Positions 35,138 through 42,694 are shown, counted from the stretch's first letter. The stretch is DNA of 64,000 nucleotides from Pseudomonas graminis (GCF_002093745.1 NZ_MTSB01000011.1:124001-188000), one strand, 5' to 3'. Notes: generated by a model from the letters alone, not told the origin. A program made the numbers and translations.

Positions 35138-35560
35138 TTATCGAGCGGCTGCCTGACGAGCCGCATCTTTCTTCGACGACGTGCCGCCCGATGGGTCAAA
35201 GCACTGGCTGTTGAAGAGGGGGCTGCGGCATTGCGACGGGACGCTGGGCGGCGGTGGACGGTTTCGCTGATACGCCTTGTAGCGTTCCGTCTCGATCACC
35301 GTCACATGGGCACGGCTGCTGACTCTCAGATATTCGGTGGCTTTGAGGTTGGTCTTGTGAACATAGTCCAGAGGCTCTCCCTCACGCAGAATCGGCGGCG
35401 GGCCACCCCGTTGCGGGTCGCTTTGGGCATTGCTTTCACAGGGGAGCGAGGCAAAGCTCACTTTCCCGTCGGGCGATGTGCATTTGAATATTTCACTGTG
35501 CGCGGCGCTGGCACCGAACAGGGTGGCCAGCGCCATTATCAGGGTTGAAAGCCTTTTCAT
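35138..35560 (-). CDS. Exported DUF4124-domain protein
   Basis: A 140-residue protein with a signal peptide (MKRLSTLIMALATLFGASAAHS) and an immediately following DUF4124 module (EIFKCTSPDGKVSFASLPCES, residues about 23-43) with its paired Cys. The rest is low-complexity, Pro- and Ser/Gln-rich. Location periplasmic; function unknown. The ATG at 35560 is chosen because the signal peptide starts there; the open frame to 35887 is a shadow. Divergent from the small ORF at 35716. Confidence 0.82.
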   Translation of the reverse strand: MKRLSTLIMALATLFGASAAHSEIFKCTSPDGKVSFASLPCESNAQSDPQRGGPPPILREGEPLDYVHKTNLKATEYLRVSSRAHVTVIETERYKAYQRNRPPPPSVPSQCRSPLFNSQCFDPSGGTSSKKDAARQAAAR

Positions 35561-35715
35561 GAGTCTCTCCGTGAATGGCGCAAGGCTACCATTTGGCGTT
35601 GAGCGCCGCCATATCAGCGCACAACGCCACTGAGCGCCGTTCGTCAGTCGCATCGCACGGCGTTGCCGATTCGTTCTCTGAATATCAGGTTCTGAATTTA
35701 ACAGTGGAGGCGCAT

Positions 35716-35880
35716 ATGACTGGCACCAAGCCGAGCAGCAATCGCAAAGATAATCCGGGTTTCGACCCCGAGTCGCCGGACCTCGAAGATCCGCAAGTCG
35801 ACCCGACCAAGCCTGCGAAGACCCCGGCGGGAAAAGATTCGGAAAGCGATTACCCGCCTTATAAAGAAGATAAGAAGTAG
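35716..35880 (+). CDS. Small disordered hydrophilic protein
   Basis: A 54-residue ORF, MTGTKPSSNRKDNPGFDPES, then Asp/Pro/Lys-rich to the end (YPPYKEDKK). The lack of hydrophobic residues predicts intrinsic disorder. GGAGG lies 7 nt upstream of ATG, which supports translation. Similar small proteins are conserved in Pseudomonas but I know no function. Confidence 0.6.
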   Translation: MTGTKPSSNRKDNPGFDPESPDLEDPQVDPTKPAKTPAGKDSESDYPPYKEDKK

Positions 35881-35941
35881 CTGACAAATTGCCTTTGGCT
35901 AATGGTCAGGGGCAATTAACACCGTTTGCTACATCCCCGCG

Positions 35942-36310
35942 CTATTTGTTCGCATCCAGATACTCCAGCAAATCTTCCATTCGATCATCGCTGCCCATCC
36001 ACCACAGTTTCATTCGGGTGCCGGGCACAACGTCGCTTGGGTCCTTGATGTAGGTACGCAATACTTCGCGGGTCCAGATCAGCCCCGAGTTTTTCATTGC
36101 GTCGGTATACACGTAGCCTTCCTGTTGCCCTGCCTGCCGGCCAATGATGCCGTTCAGTGGCGGACCAAATGCGCTGCGTGCTGACGGGCCGATCTTGTGG
36201 CAGCCGGAACACAGGCGTGTGAAGACCGCTTTGCCGGCTTCAGCATCACCCGCACCCTGAGCGGTGGCATGCAGCGCCATTGCCATGACGAATAACGCAG
36301 TTTTTCTCAT
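35942..36310 (-). CDS. Periplasmic class I c-type cytochrome
   Basis: A 122-residue protein with a signal peptide (to about residue 19) and one haem-binding CSGCH in FTRLCSGCHKIG. The axial Met is probably in VPGTRMKLWWMG, and it ends DLLEYLDANK. This is a short mono-haem electron carrier like cytochrome c2/c-550. The partner oxidoreductase is not encoded nearby. The ribosome site is weak. Confidence 0.92.
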   Translation of the reverse strand: MRKTALFVMAMALHATAQGAGDAEAGKAVFTRLCSGCHKIGPSARSAFGPPLNGIIGRQAGQQEGYVYTDAMKNSGLIWTREVLRTYIKDPSDVVPGTRMKLWWMGSDDRMEDLLEYLDANK

Positions 36311-36375
36311 CGATATCCCGTTGCGCGTTCGGTCGTCTGGTCAAAGCGGCAAATGTTAGCGCACATTCCAGGTGT

Positions 36376-36906
36376 TCACTTGCTGACGGGTACCTGACTG
36401 GCCAGTTCATCGAAGTCACGCTTGTAGCTCGCCATCTCGGCGGCGCTGATGAAGCTCTGTTCAAGCACCAGTTTTTTCGAGCCGGCGTCGATGCTGTCCA
36501 GTTGATGGAGAAAGCGTTTCTTCTTTCTGGCTTCGACTCTTGTCCCGGCCGCTTCAATGGCGTTGCGAATCTCCGTTGCTCGCGTGTGGACAAAATCCTG
36601 TCCGCGACGATCAACCGTCAATCCGTCATTTTCGAGGTAGCCTTCCAGGCCGGTTTTCTTCAGCACCTGCCAGAGCGCCTGATCAGGCGTAAACGTGCCT
36701 TTGAATTTTTTCACTTTCTTGCTGCTGTCAGCGCCGAGATTGACGTTGACCGGACACCCGGAGCGGTGGGCCAGTTGTTGCAGCGCCTCATCCAGGCGTT
36801 GCGCGGGCATGTCGTAAGCAATCGGCTCCATCTGGCATGACGCGTAGGCCGAAGCCCCCGCCATGCATGCAACAGTGAGGACCAGCATTTTCAGGGTGTT
36901 TTTCAT
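36376..36906 (-). CDS. Exported STN-domain protein (secretin/TonB short N-terminal domain only)
   Basis: A 176-residue protein: signal peptide (MKNTLKMLVLTVACMAGASAYA), then an STN module (IAYDMPAQRLDEALQQLAHRSG and KFKGTFTPDQALWQVLKKTG), then a charged helical tail. STN domains normally begin TonB-dependent transducers or secretins. Here neither a barrel nor a secretin follows, so this is a free periplasmic module. A FecR-type sigma regulator partner was not found in the window. Confidence 0.82.
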   Translation of the reverse strand: MKNTLKMLVLTVACMAGASAYASCQMEPIAYDMPAQRLDEALQQLAHRSGCPVNVNLGADSSKKVKKFKGTFTPDQALWQVLKKTGLEGYLENDGLTVDRRGQDFVHTRATEIRNAIEAAGTRVEARKKKRFLHQLDSIDAGSKKLVLEQSFISAAEMASYKRDFDELASQVPVSK

Positions 36907-37061
36907 GTTCGGAAGGGTTTCATCTGGATGGACAGGGCTTGGAAACCGTTTTCTGCAGGATGTTCCCTATCTGCCCGACGCCTGCGAAAGCCGTCGTCTG
37001 CGGTGTATCGAAGCATGCCTGGACATCTGCCAAAGCGCGCGTACTCAAATCGCAGACAAAG

Positions 37062-37090
37062 AAAAGCCCGCGATGGGGGGTAGCGGGCTT
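37062..37090 (-). terminator. Rho-independent terminator (leftward)
   Basis: On the minus strand AAGCCCGC and GCGGGCTT enclose an 11-nt loop and TTTTC follows. It ends the leftward cupin transcript about 90 bp past its stop codon. Confidence 0.8.
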
Positions 37091-37177
37091 AAGGTCTTGC
37101 TGGGAATTGAGTTAACAATAAACCCGTGAACGTGAAAAAAGCGTGAACGGCTGGATACAATTTTCAAACATTTGCAA

Positions 37178-37681
37178 TCAGGGCTCGCCGTCCCAGTAAT
37201 CAACGTTTTCAGAGGTCCGTTGGTTGGCCGTGAACACCCGGGTTCCGTTAGCCGAAACCATCGCCTGATACTTGCCCGAGTCCGGGTATTCGCACACCTC
37301 GGGCGTCTCCCGCGTGCTGATCGACAGGTACTTCAGCGGCTCCTGTGACGTGTTGATGATCTGATGAGGGTATTCAGGCCCGGCCGGGATGAACAAGACA
37401 TCGCCCGTCCTGATCGGCAACATCTCGCCAGCGACACGCAAACTGCCTTCGCCCTCAATGATCACGAACATCTCTTCCTGCGCATGATGAAAATGATAAG
37501 GGCACGAACGTTTGCCGGGCGCGACGACATCAATAGAGGCACCAAGCTTGTGCGCCACCGTCCCCGTGCCGAGGCGCGCCGCTGCGCTTTCATACAGCGG
37601 CTCGCGAGTTTCCTGTGCGAGGGGGGCCTCATTGAAGTTGCGGATCAGACGAGACGCCAGTTCACGTGCGCGTTCATTCAT
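37178..37681 (-). CDS. Cupin-domain protein
   Basis: A 167-residue cytosolic protein with one cupin barrel. Motif 1 is CPYHFHHAQEEMFVIIEGEG (His-x-His, then Glu) and motif 2 GDVLFIPAGPEYPHQI with its His, so a metal site is complete. Cupins of this size are dioxygenases, isomerases or sugar-binding regulators; no substrate can be named. The start MNERARELASRLI at 37681 is used; the longer frame to 37843 is unsupported. Confidence 0.85.
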   Translation of the reverse strand: MNERARELASRLIRNFNEAPLAQETREPLYESAAARLGTGTVAHKLGASIDVVAPGKRSCPYHFHHAQEEMFVIIEGEGSLRVAGEMLPIRTGDVLFIPAGPEYPHQIINTSQEPLKYLSISTRETPEVCEYPDSGKYQAMVSANGTRVFTANQRTSENVDYWDGEP

Positions 37682-37864
37682 GTCGGTCAGGGCTCGAGGG
37701 AGTTCAGGAGACGGTACTGTAGACCAGCGAAGGCAGCGACGCTTGCTGTGCGCCCGTTCGTGCGTGATCTTGACCGTGAGTGCCGTGTATCTTGAACAGA
37801 TCAGCAACAAATTCGTGTGGAACCTGTCTACACTTGACCACATAACTTGGATTGCAGGGGATGC

Positions 37865-38125
37865 ATGATGTATTCAAAGCCCGATATTCAGCGAGTGCTT
37901 GAAACCGCTTTTCTGCCCTCCAGATGCGAGTGCGTCGTGGCGCCGAATGAAACCTTTTCAGTAAAGCTTCTCCACCCCGAGTCAGGTGATATCCAGCTGT
38001 ATGTAACAGGGTTGTCCTTGTCCGAGGTAGAGAGCAGCAGATCCATCGCGCGGCTGGTGCTTTCCTTGAGAGAGCAGCGAGACCTGATGGGGCAGATGGA
38101 TTTGTCCATGCGGCGACTGGCATAG
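37865..38125 (+). CDS. DUF1652-family protein
   Basis: An 86-residue protein with the DUF1652 pattern: a short helix then FLPSRCECVVAPNETFSVKL, DIQLYVTGLSLSEVESSRSI and ARLVLSLREQ. This small family is widespread in Pseudomonas and without known function. Two adjacent ATGs (37865 and 37868) are possible starts; AGGGG lies upstream. It is the last chromosomal gene before the tRNA-Ser island. Confidence 0.8.
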   Translation: MMYSKPDIQRVLETAFLPSRCECVVAPNETFSVKLLHPESGDIQLYVTGLSLSEVESSRSIARLVLSLREQRDLMGQMDLSMRRLA

Positions 38126-38213
38126 GGCAGGGCGGGCAGTCCGGTCCTGCGCACCCAGGGCCGCTGGGGAATAGCAACAGTGCCGATGCCGCTTTTCAAA
38201 CGCCAGAAACCAC

Positions 38214-38249
38214 AAAGCCCCTGAATTCTTTTCAGAATTCAGGGGCTTT
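38214..38249. terminator. Strong symmetrical hairpin flanking the island (ancestral tRNA terminator)
   Basis: AAAGCCCCTGAATTC and GAATTCAGGGGCTTT form a 15-bp perfect stem with a 6-nt loop, usable from both sides. It stands 14 bp from the left att copy, the same relative place as the tRNA-Ser terminator at the right end. So it is probably the original terminator of tRNA-Ser before the island inserted. Confidence 0.75.
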
Positions 38250-38259
38250 GCGTTATCTC

Positions 38260-38287
38260 AATATGGCGGTGAAGGAGGGATTCGAAC
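38260..38287 (-). repeat. att-like copy of the tRNA-Ser 3' end (left boundary)
   Basis: Twenty-eight bases identical to 42601-42628. Read on the minus strand it contains the tRNA T-arm 3' half, acceptor 3' strand, discriminator G and CCA, but no other tRNA part. It is a truncated duplicate left by site-specific integration. Confidence 0.9.
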
Positions 38288-38507
38288 TTTATGACCCTAC
38301 AGCCCTTTGATCCTTTTTATTTATGAGTGTTCGACCGGGGGGCATGTGTCGATTCGTCCACCGTGAGGTGGGATAGCTCTAGAGGTGAGGAGCTCCACAG
38401 CCCATGCTATTGAGCCATTATGAGCGTAGTGCAGTAAGTTCGATTACAGTGTGCTTTGCTCACGGCGAAAGTAACAGCCATAGGCAGCCATTTAACTGAT
38501 AAATTGT

Positions 38508-39359
38508 TCAGTCCGCATATTTATCAATTGCAAAATTTACAAAGGCCGAACAAACGATCAGCATAAACCGAGCGTCCGTTTTAGTGAGCTTTTCAGTATT
38601 ATTCATCACTGCATGACGGATGCCATCTGAGTTATTTGTATAGCCATAAAGTGCTGAAAGTGATTTCTTTAGCACAGGATCTAGGCTGCGCTTTTTCTCC
38701 AGTTCCGTAAGGGCATCGCCTAGAGTCGCCTTAGGTAATCCTGTAAGGTGTTTAGCAAGAGATTCTATAGCGCTAATACTTTCCTTCATAGAGTTTCTAG
38801 GGTCAGGATTTTTCTTATCAGTCAGCAACTGAAGTGCTGTCTCCAAATGCAATTTAACGCCGTGATACCCAGCACCTTTTGAAAGTGCAGTCTCCAATTC
38901 GTCTATTTCTGCGGGAGATGTAATCGGTGCTATTAACCCATTAATAAACCTATAGCCCGCATTTTCGTCACAAAGAATTTTGTTGCATGCCTTCATAAAT
39001 CCCTCAGCTCGATCTTGAGGGCCGTTGTGAGCCACAAACTCTATAAAATCATATACTTTGTACCATTCAAAACTGAAATAAATTTTACGAACCGTCTCAA
39101 GATAGCTAAGCCATTGCGGTTGCATATCATCTAGAGGCGCTTTGAAAAAGCTTGACCATATACGCATTGCAAGGCTATCAAGATTGGAGCCCTCAACATG
39201 TTTAAAGCTGCTATGCCTTTCGTGCTCTGCCGATCTATACGTATTCCAATAGAAGATCAGAAGGATATTCCAGATCGAATTTCTGAGTTCGATGTCGATG
39301 GCCTCCAGCTGAATTGCCTTGACGCTCGGTGTGATCCCTGCTCTCTGCGAAAAGCTCAT
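38508..39359 (-). CDS. AbiJ-NTD4-like abortive-infection protein with C-terminal HEPN-like domain
   Basis: A 283-residue cytosolic protein. The N-terminus FSQRAGI...LRNSIWNILLIFYWN (to about residue 40) matches my memory of the AbiJ N-terminal domain 4. The C-terminal third (about 170-283) is helical with LYGYTNNSDGIRHAVMNN and FMLIVCSAFVNFAI, the pattern of Abi/HEPN modules that cut RNA during phage infection. ATG at 39359 has GGAG 5 nt upstream; a second ATG just before it is less likely. It stands alone near the left end of the island. The phage-defence role is inferred from family resemblance. Confidence 0.75.
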   Translation of the reverse strand: MSFSQRAGITPSVKAIQLEAIDIELRNSIWNILLIFYWNTYRSAEHERHSSFKHVEGSNLDSLAMRIWSSFFKAPLDDMQPQWLSYLETVRKIYFSFEWYKVYDFIEFVAHNGPQDRAEGFMKACNKILCDENAGYRFINGLIAPITSPAEIDELETALSKGAGYHGVKLHLETALQLLTDKKNPDPRNSMKESISAIESLAKHLTGLPKATLGDALTELEKKRSLDPVLKKSLSALYGYTNNSDGIRHAVMNNTEKLTKTDARFMLIVCSAFVNFAIDKYAD

Positions 39360-39615
39360 CATGACTCCGGAGGTAAATTTTTTTTAATCCTACTAAACGG
39401 TGCGCCGTGTGGATAGGTTTTTATGCATCCCCTACGCTCAAGACCCAGAATGCTAGGCGAGGTAATCCTGAAGGAGTTCACCGCCACAATCTGCATCCTT
39501 TTGGACCGCAGGGTGCATAAGGCTTTTCTAATCGGGTAGGTGACTGTGGCACGATGCAATCCCAGTAGATAACGTTCATACCCACTAATACTTGCCCACG
39601 ACACTATTTCCCTAT

Positions 39616-39906
39616 ATGCATTCGTATTTTTCTATTTCTCTAGACCACAACAGGATTGAAGCCCTTGCAAGAGGTCGTACAGAGGTAAACCGGGCGAAGG
39701 CTACAGTCGCCATCCAAGAGCGTGTAGCGTCATGGTCTGAGAAAGTGCGTGACCCTATAGACTTGTGTATTCATAAGGGCGCTACATCCCTGCAACAGGT
39801 TGCTGATTGCTTGAATAACAAGAATATCTCAACGGCCCGTGGCGGTGTATGGTCTGCAATGCAGGTCAGTCGTGTGATGAAGACTCTCGAACTCGCATTT
39901 TGCTGA
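39616..39906 (+). pseudogene. Serine-recombinase C-terminal remnant
   Basis: The encoded 96 residues end with GATSLQQVADCLNNKNISTARGGVWSAMQVSRVMKTL. This is the helix-turn-helix tail of Pin-like serine recombinases (usual form: GATLQQIAD...ARGGKWSA-QVSRVL). The catalytic N-terminal domain with its active Ser is missing; no trace of it was found in the 250 bp upstream. It is therefore a fragment. It may mark an earlier recombinase of the island, but this enzyme class does not usually target tRNA genes. Confidence 0.65.
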
Positions 39907-40314
39907 TACGTAATTTATCACTGTTGTGCGTATTGGGCCTCGCCACGATATCCACAGCTTCTATGCCCAACATCTTTCATATCACGATATGCATGTGATC
40001 CGGCCTCATGTTAATAGCATGAGTCTATGTCCAACTTTATCTCAAAAAATAGTTGACTTATTTTGTAAAATATCCAGCTTGCAATAGGTCTGCGTGCGTT
40101 TCGCTTAATGGCTCTAGCATAAAATTACTGAGTCAAATTTATATTATTTTTCAGCTTTCATAAGTTATACATGTATTATGTTTTAAGGTTCTGGTTTTGG
40201 GAAGGGGGTATTTCAGGGAAAACCTTATATCAATATAAAGCTTTGATCGCAACTCACTTTTGTTGGCCCCCTGAATCTGTTCTTGTCGATGGCGAATCTA
40301 TAACTTTAGACCAA
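39907..40314. other. AT-rich non-coding stretch in the island
   Basis: About 400 bp with several A/T runs, a short inverted repeat ATCAC-N9-GTGAT near 39989-40007 and a TTGACT at 40052. A rightward frame at 40171-40455 lacks a ribosome site and overlaps the better-supported leftward membrane-protein gene, so I do not call it. Nothing else is recognisable. Confidence 0.4.
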
Positions 40315-40965
40315 TCAATTCGGATTTTTACCTGGAGAAGAAATCATCTCAGAGCTGGCTTTGGCTGCCAAGAGCTTAAAGTAATGGATTTTAGAGACAT
40401 AAATAATAAGCATCTTCTGAACCAAAATATACACAAGTACTATCCATGCAACTAAGCTGATGCCTATTATTTCAACGCTGTACATGGCGCTAAAAAATAT
40501 GGAACCATAGATTAAAATCAACGTAATATAAAACTCGTTAATTGCCTTTCGACGCTCTATCTGCTTTTCCGCTAGCACTGCCTCATCTCGGGCTTTGGCC
40601 AATTGCGTAGCAAGAATTTCTATGCGAATGCTAGCTATGGCGCTATCTACCGCCTCAAAAAGCTTATCTGCATGACGCATTCGCCACTTAAGCAACAGAT
40701 AAGCTGCTTTGTTAGCTAGTAATGGCCCAATATAGAATGCAGTGATAGCTAGTAATACTAGCTTATAAAAAGCTATGCTTGTGAGCGAGCTTAAAAGTGC
40801 GGCTCCTCCATCAGCTAAACTTCCTGTCCAAAAATCAAATTTTAATATAACTTCAATCGTCTTTGAAACAAAAGCCCAAGAAGCAAAGAAAACTGAAATG
40901 CGCCACTTAGTGATAAAGCGAGATGCTTCTTCGTAAAAGGCGTCAAATACTTTCTCAATAATCAT
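40315..40965 (-). CDS. Multi-pass membrane protein of an unrecognised two-gene island system
   Basis: A 216-residue protein with two hydrophobic helices near 22-42 and 62-90, a charged amphipathic, probably coiled-coil section (about 95-140, RHADKLFEAVDSAIAS and AKARDEAVLAEKQIERRK), and two more helices near 142-162 and 165-190. No enzymatic motif is visible. Its start overlaps the stop of the preceding gene (ATGA), so the pair is translationally coupled. A small membrane effector beside a soluble partner is a common defence-system layout; that reading is inference. Confidence 0.75.
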   Translation of the reverse strand: MIIEKVFDAFYEEASRFITKWRISVFFASWAFVSKTIEVILKFDFWTGSLADGGAALLSSLTSIAFYKLVLLAITAFYIGPLLANKAAYLLLKWRMRHADKLFEAVDSAIASIRIEILATQLAKARDEAVLAEKQIERRKAINEFYITLILIYGSIFFSAMYSVEIIGISLVAWIVLVYILVQKMLIIYVSKIHYFKLLAAKASSEMISSPGKNPN

Positions 40966-41849
40966 AGCGGTGATGCAAAGTCAACAAATACAATATCCCC
41001 TCGTACAGGGTCAAACGAATCATGGATCGAGATGGGAGCAGCCCATATTGCAATGTCTTGGCTAAGTAAATTGTACGGGTGAAGTTTTAATGCGTCATCG
41101 TAGCCGTCTACTAATAGTTTGCTCTCTTGGCCCGTCACTCGACTTAAAAATTTAGCGGAGTATTGGAATTGCCCTGTCTTACGAAGTCGCTCTAACCCCG
41201 TAATGCGGCCAACATATATTGCCGGGTTAGCAAGCCTGCGAGTAGTAGCTATTTGAGCAAACCTAACAGCCCTGCTCTGATCAAACATAAAATCGTTGTG
41301 GCCTTTCTCCGCACTGACACCGACATTAAGTATTGCTCCTGGTGTTGAGCGCACCACAGAGAGCGCTTGACTCATATCTTTCAATACAGCTGCTTGAGCA
41401 TAGGCAAGCTTCCTGTCGCCCTCCGTTGCAATCAGCTGCTCTTGTGTGACATGATCAAGATTGTCTAGTTCTGCACCAATCTTATTGCTTTCTAGGTCCG
41501 CCGCGAGAAGATTACTTTGCACTACTACCTGCGAAGCGGATTCCCGAAAAGGCCTTGACATAAAATCCGAGTATAGCTGCGGCACTCCCTGCAAAAGATC
41601 GCTGATGAAAGGGATCTTTAGTGATCCAGCTTCAAGCTGATCTATATAAAGATCTGCGTACCCGTGTAGCTCAACCGGAAGTGATGAGAATTTTCGAATC
41701 TCACCGATGTGTTTAAAGTAGACAGTTTTATCGATTGCCCGCTGAAAGTGTGGGATCGTATACGACAGCGTTCGTAGAGAAACACTATGACGTGGTGCAA
41801 GTGTTCCGTCAAAAGTTAAAACAATCTGCCTAGCACCGGTCGCTGACAT
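40962..41849 (-). CDS. Unrecognised 295-residue protein, first gene of the two-gene island system
   Basis: A soluble protein without signal peptide. The N-terminal part has short alternating hydrophobic strands (QIVLTFDGTLAPRHSVSLRT, then ELHGYADLYIDQLEAGSLKIP near 61-80), suggesting a compact beta-containing domain. The middle (about 100-160) is helical and charged, and the C-terminal third is again strand-rich (LLVDGYDDALKLHPYNLL, GDIVFVDFASPL). I recognise no family and no catalytic motif. It is coupled to the membrane protein at 40315, and the two sit alone between the recombinase remnant and the tRNA. Confidence 0.75.
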   Translation of the reverse strand: MSATGARQIVLTFDGTLAPRHSVSLRTLSYTIPHFQRAIDKTVYFKHIGEIRKFSSLPVELHGYADLYIDQLEAGSLKIPFISDLLQGVPQLYSDFMSRPFRESASQVVVQSNLLAADLESNKIGAELDNLDHVTQEQLIATEGDRKLAYAQAAVLKDMSQALSVVRSTPGAILNVGVSAEKGHNDFMFDQSRAVRFAQIATTRRLANPAIYVGRITGLERLRKTGQFQYSAKFLSRVTGQESKLLVDGYDDALKLHPYNLLSQDIAIWAAPISIHDSFDPVRGDIVFVDFASPL

Positions 41850-42036
41850 TTTTCTATTCCGTTAGGTTTGCATTTTATGTGACATGCGAGAAAAGCATAT
41901 TAGGTCAATGCATGGCAATAGTGAAGAGGGTAATTTGAGGTCGAATATCAGAAAATGCTAGGGCGGATGACCTGATGGAAATCAGCCAATCAAGCACGAT
42001 CTTATTCCAGATAAACGCAACGCAACCATTTGCGGA

Positions 42037-42225
42037 GTGATCGGAGTGCTGGAACTGGCGCTCAAACGTGCCGATCATGGCGTTCAGTCATCGAAGTCGC
42101 CTACGGCCAACGGCCTGCGGGACCTGATTGGCGAAATTCTCGATATCGCACGCATCGGATCCGGGCGGCTTTCACTGAATCCGGAGCGGGCGAACCTGCG
42201 TCGACTGGTAGAGTCGGTACTGTGA
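42037..42225 (+). pseudogene. Fragment of a BvgS/EvgS-type hybrid histidine kinase
   Basis: The 62 residues IGVLELALKRADHGVQ and LRDLIGEILDIARIGSGRLS...NLRRLVESV match the dimerisation helix region just after the phospho-His of BvgS-like kinases. About 15-20 residues between the two parts are missing and the sequence stops right after. The sensor, ATPase and receiver parts are absent, and so is the His itself. It is a decayed relic near the tRNA end of the island. Confidence 0.6.
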
Positions 42226-42556
42226 GTATTCGACGGTCAGTAACCATGCTGACGAAGCTTCGGAATGAAGGTTTTCGCCGCTGTGAGGCTACAGCCACAC
42301 GCGCTGGCGATGACGGTCTGATTGTCGAACCACAGCTTGCCTTCGCCGGTGAAGTAGTCGTGTCGATCCTTAGTGAACATCCACAGAAGTTTGTCCTGTG
42401 CAGAAAGGGCAACGGGCTGACGAAGTGGTCAGACTGAGAAACTGGTGGGGTTGGAGAAGGGTGTGCGGGCGTCGAGAATGTATGCACATCCCAGCCATCG
42501 GAGGAGGGGAAGCGCTGACCGGCGAGAATTTGCAGCACTGTGAGTAGTACAAACAA
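42226..42556. other. Non-coding stretch between kinase fragment and tRNA-Ser terminator
   Basis: About 330 bp at normal GC. Several frames stay open (for example LTKLRNEGFRRCEATATRAG) but none has a ribosome site, a recognisable domain or a clear start. Probably relic sequence of the kinase locus or of lost genes. Confidence 0.35.
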
Positions 42557-42558
42557 AA

Positions 42559-42597
42559 AACCCCGTGAACTCTAAGTAACAGAGTCCACAGGGTTTT
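42559..42597 (-). terminator. Terminator of tRNA-Ser (leftward)
   Basis: On the minus strand AACCCTGTGGACTCT and AGAGTTCACGGGGTT form an imperfect 15-bp stem, followed by a T-rich tail. It lies only a few bases beyond the tRNA 3' end, inside the island, and so replaces the ancestral terminator now stranded at 38214-38249. Confidence 0.8.
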
Positions 42598-42600
42598 CTT

Positions 42601-42628
42601 AATATGGCGGTGAAGGAGGGATTCGAAC
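42601..42628 (-). repeat. att-like repeat inside tRNA-Ser (right boundary)
   Basis: Identical to 38260-38287. It covers the last 24 nt of the intact tRNA-Ser on the minus strand plus 4 nt downstream. The preceding bases on each side also share TCT-x, a partial one-base-mismatched extension. Confidence 0.9.
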
Positions 42629-42694
42629 CCTCGATACAATTTCTTGTATACACACTTTCCAGGCGTGCTCCTTAAGCCACTCGGACACCTCACC
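42605..42694 (-). tRNA. tRNA-Ser (anticodon GGA)
   Basis: Ninety nucleotides including an encoded CCA. The 5' strand GGTGAGG pairs with CTTCACC at the 3' end (one G-U), the discriminator is G, and the anticodon loop reads CTGGAAA with GGA, decoding UCC/UCU. A long variable arm (about 42643-42652 in the helix TATAC...) fits a class II serine tRNA. GGTTCGAATCC gives the T-loop. It is the attachment gene of the island. Confidence 0.93.

Larger units (their letters stand above)
38260..42628. mobile_element. 4.3-kb tRNA-Ser genomic island bounded by 28-bp direct repeats
   Basis: An exact 28-bp repeat (begins AATATGGCGGTGAAGGAGGG) occurs at 38260-38287 and 42601-42628. The right copy is the 3' end of the intact tRNA-Ser plus 4 bp. 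Between them the sequence is visibly richer in A+T than the neighbours and carries an AbiJ-like gene, a serine-recombinase remnant, an unrecognised two-gene operon and a kinase fragment. No intact integrase is present, so the element is degenerate or moved by an enzyme supplied in trans. Confidence 0.85.

Noticed and set aside
38288..38507. A second tRNA or CRISPR-like array at the left end of the island
   Set aside because: Only the 24-nt tRNA-Ser tail is present; no cloverleaf can be formed and no spaced repeats are visible. No CRISPR array was seen anywhere in the window.
39359..39604. An 81-codon minus-strand frame upstream of the AbiJ-like gene
   Set aside because: No ribosome site or recognisable feature; composition like non-coding sequence.
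40171..40455. A 94-codon plus-strand frame in the island
   Set aside because: No ribosome site, no domain, and its 3' half overlaps the 40315-40965 membrane-protein gene, which is coupled to its neighbour.
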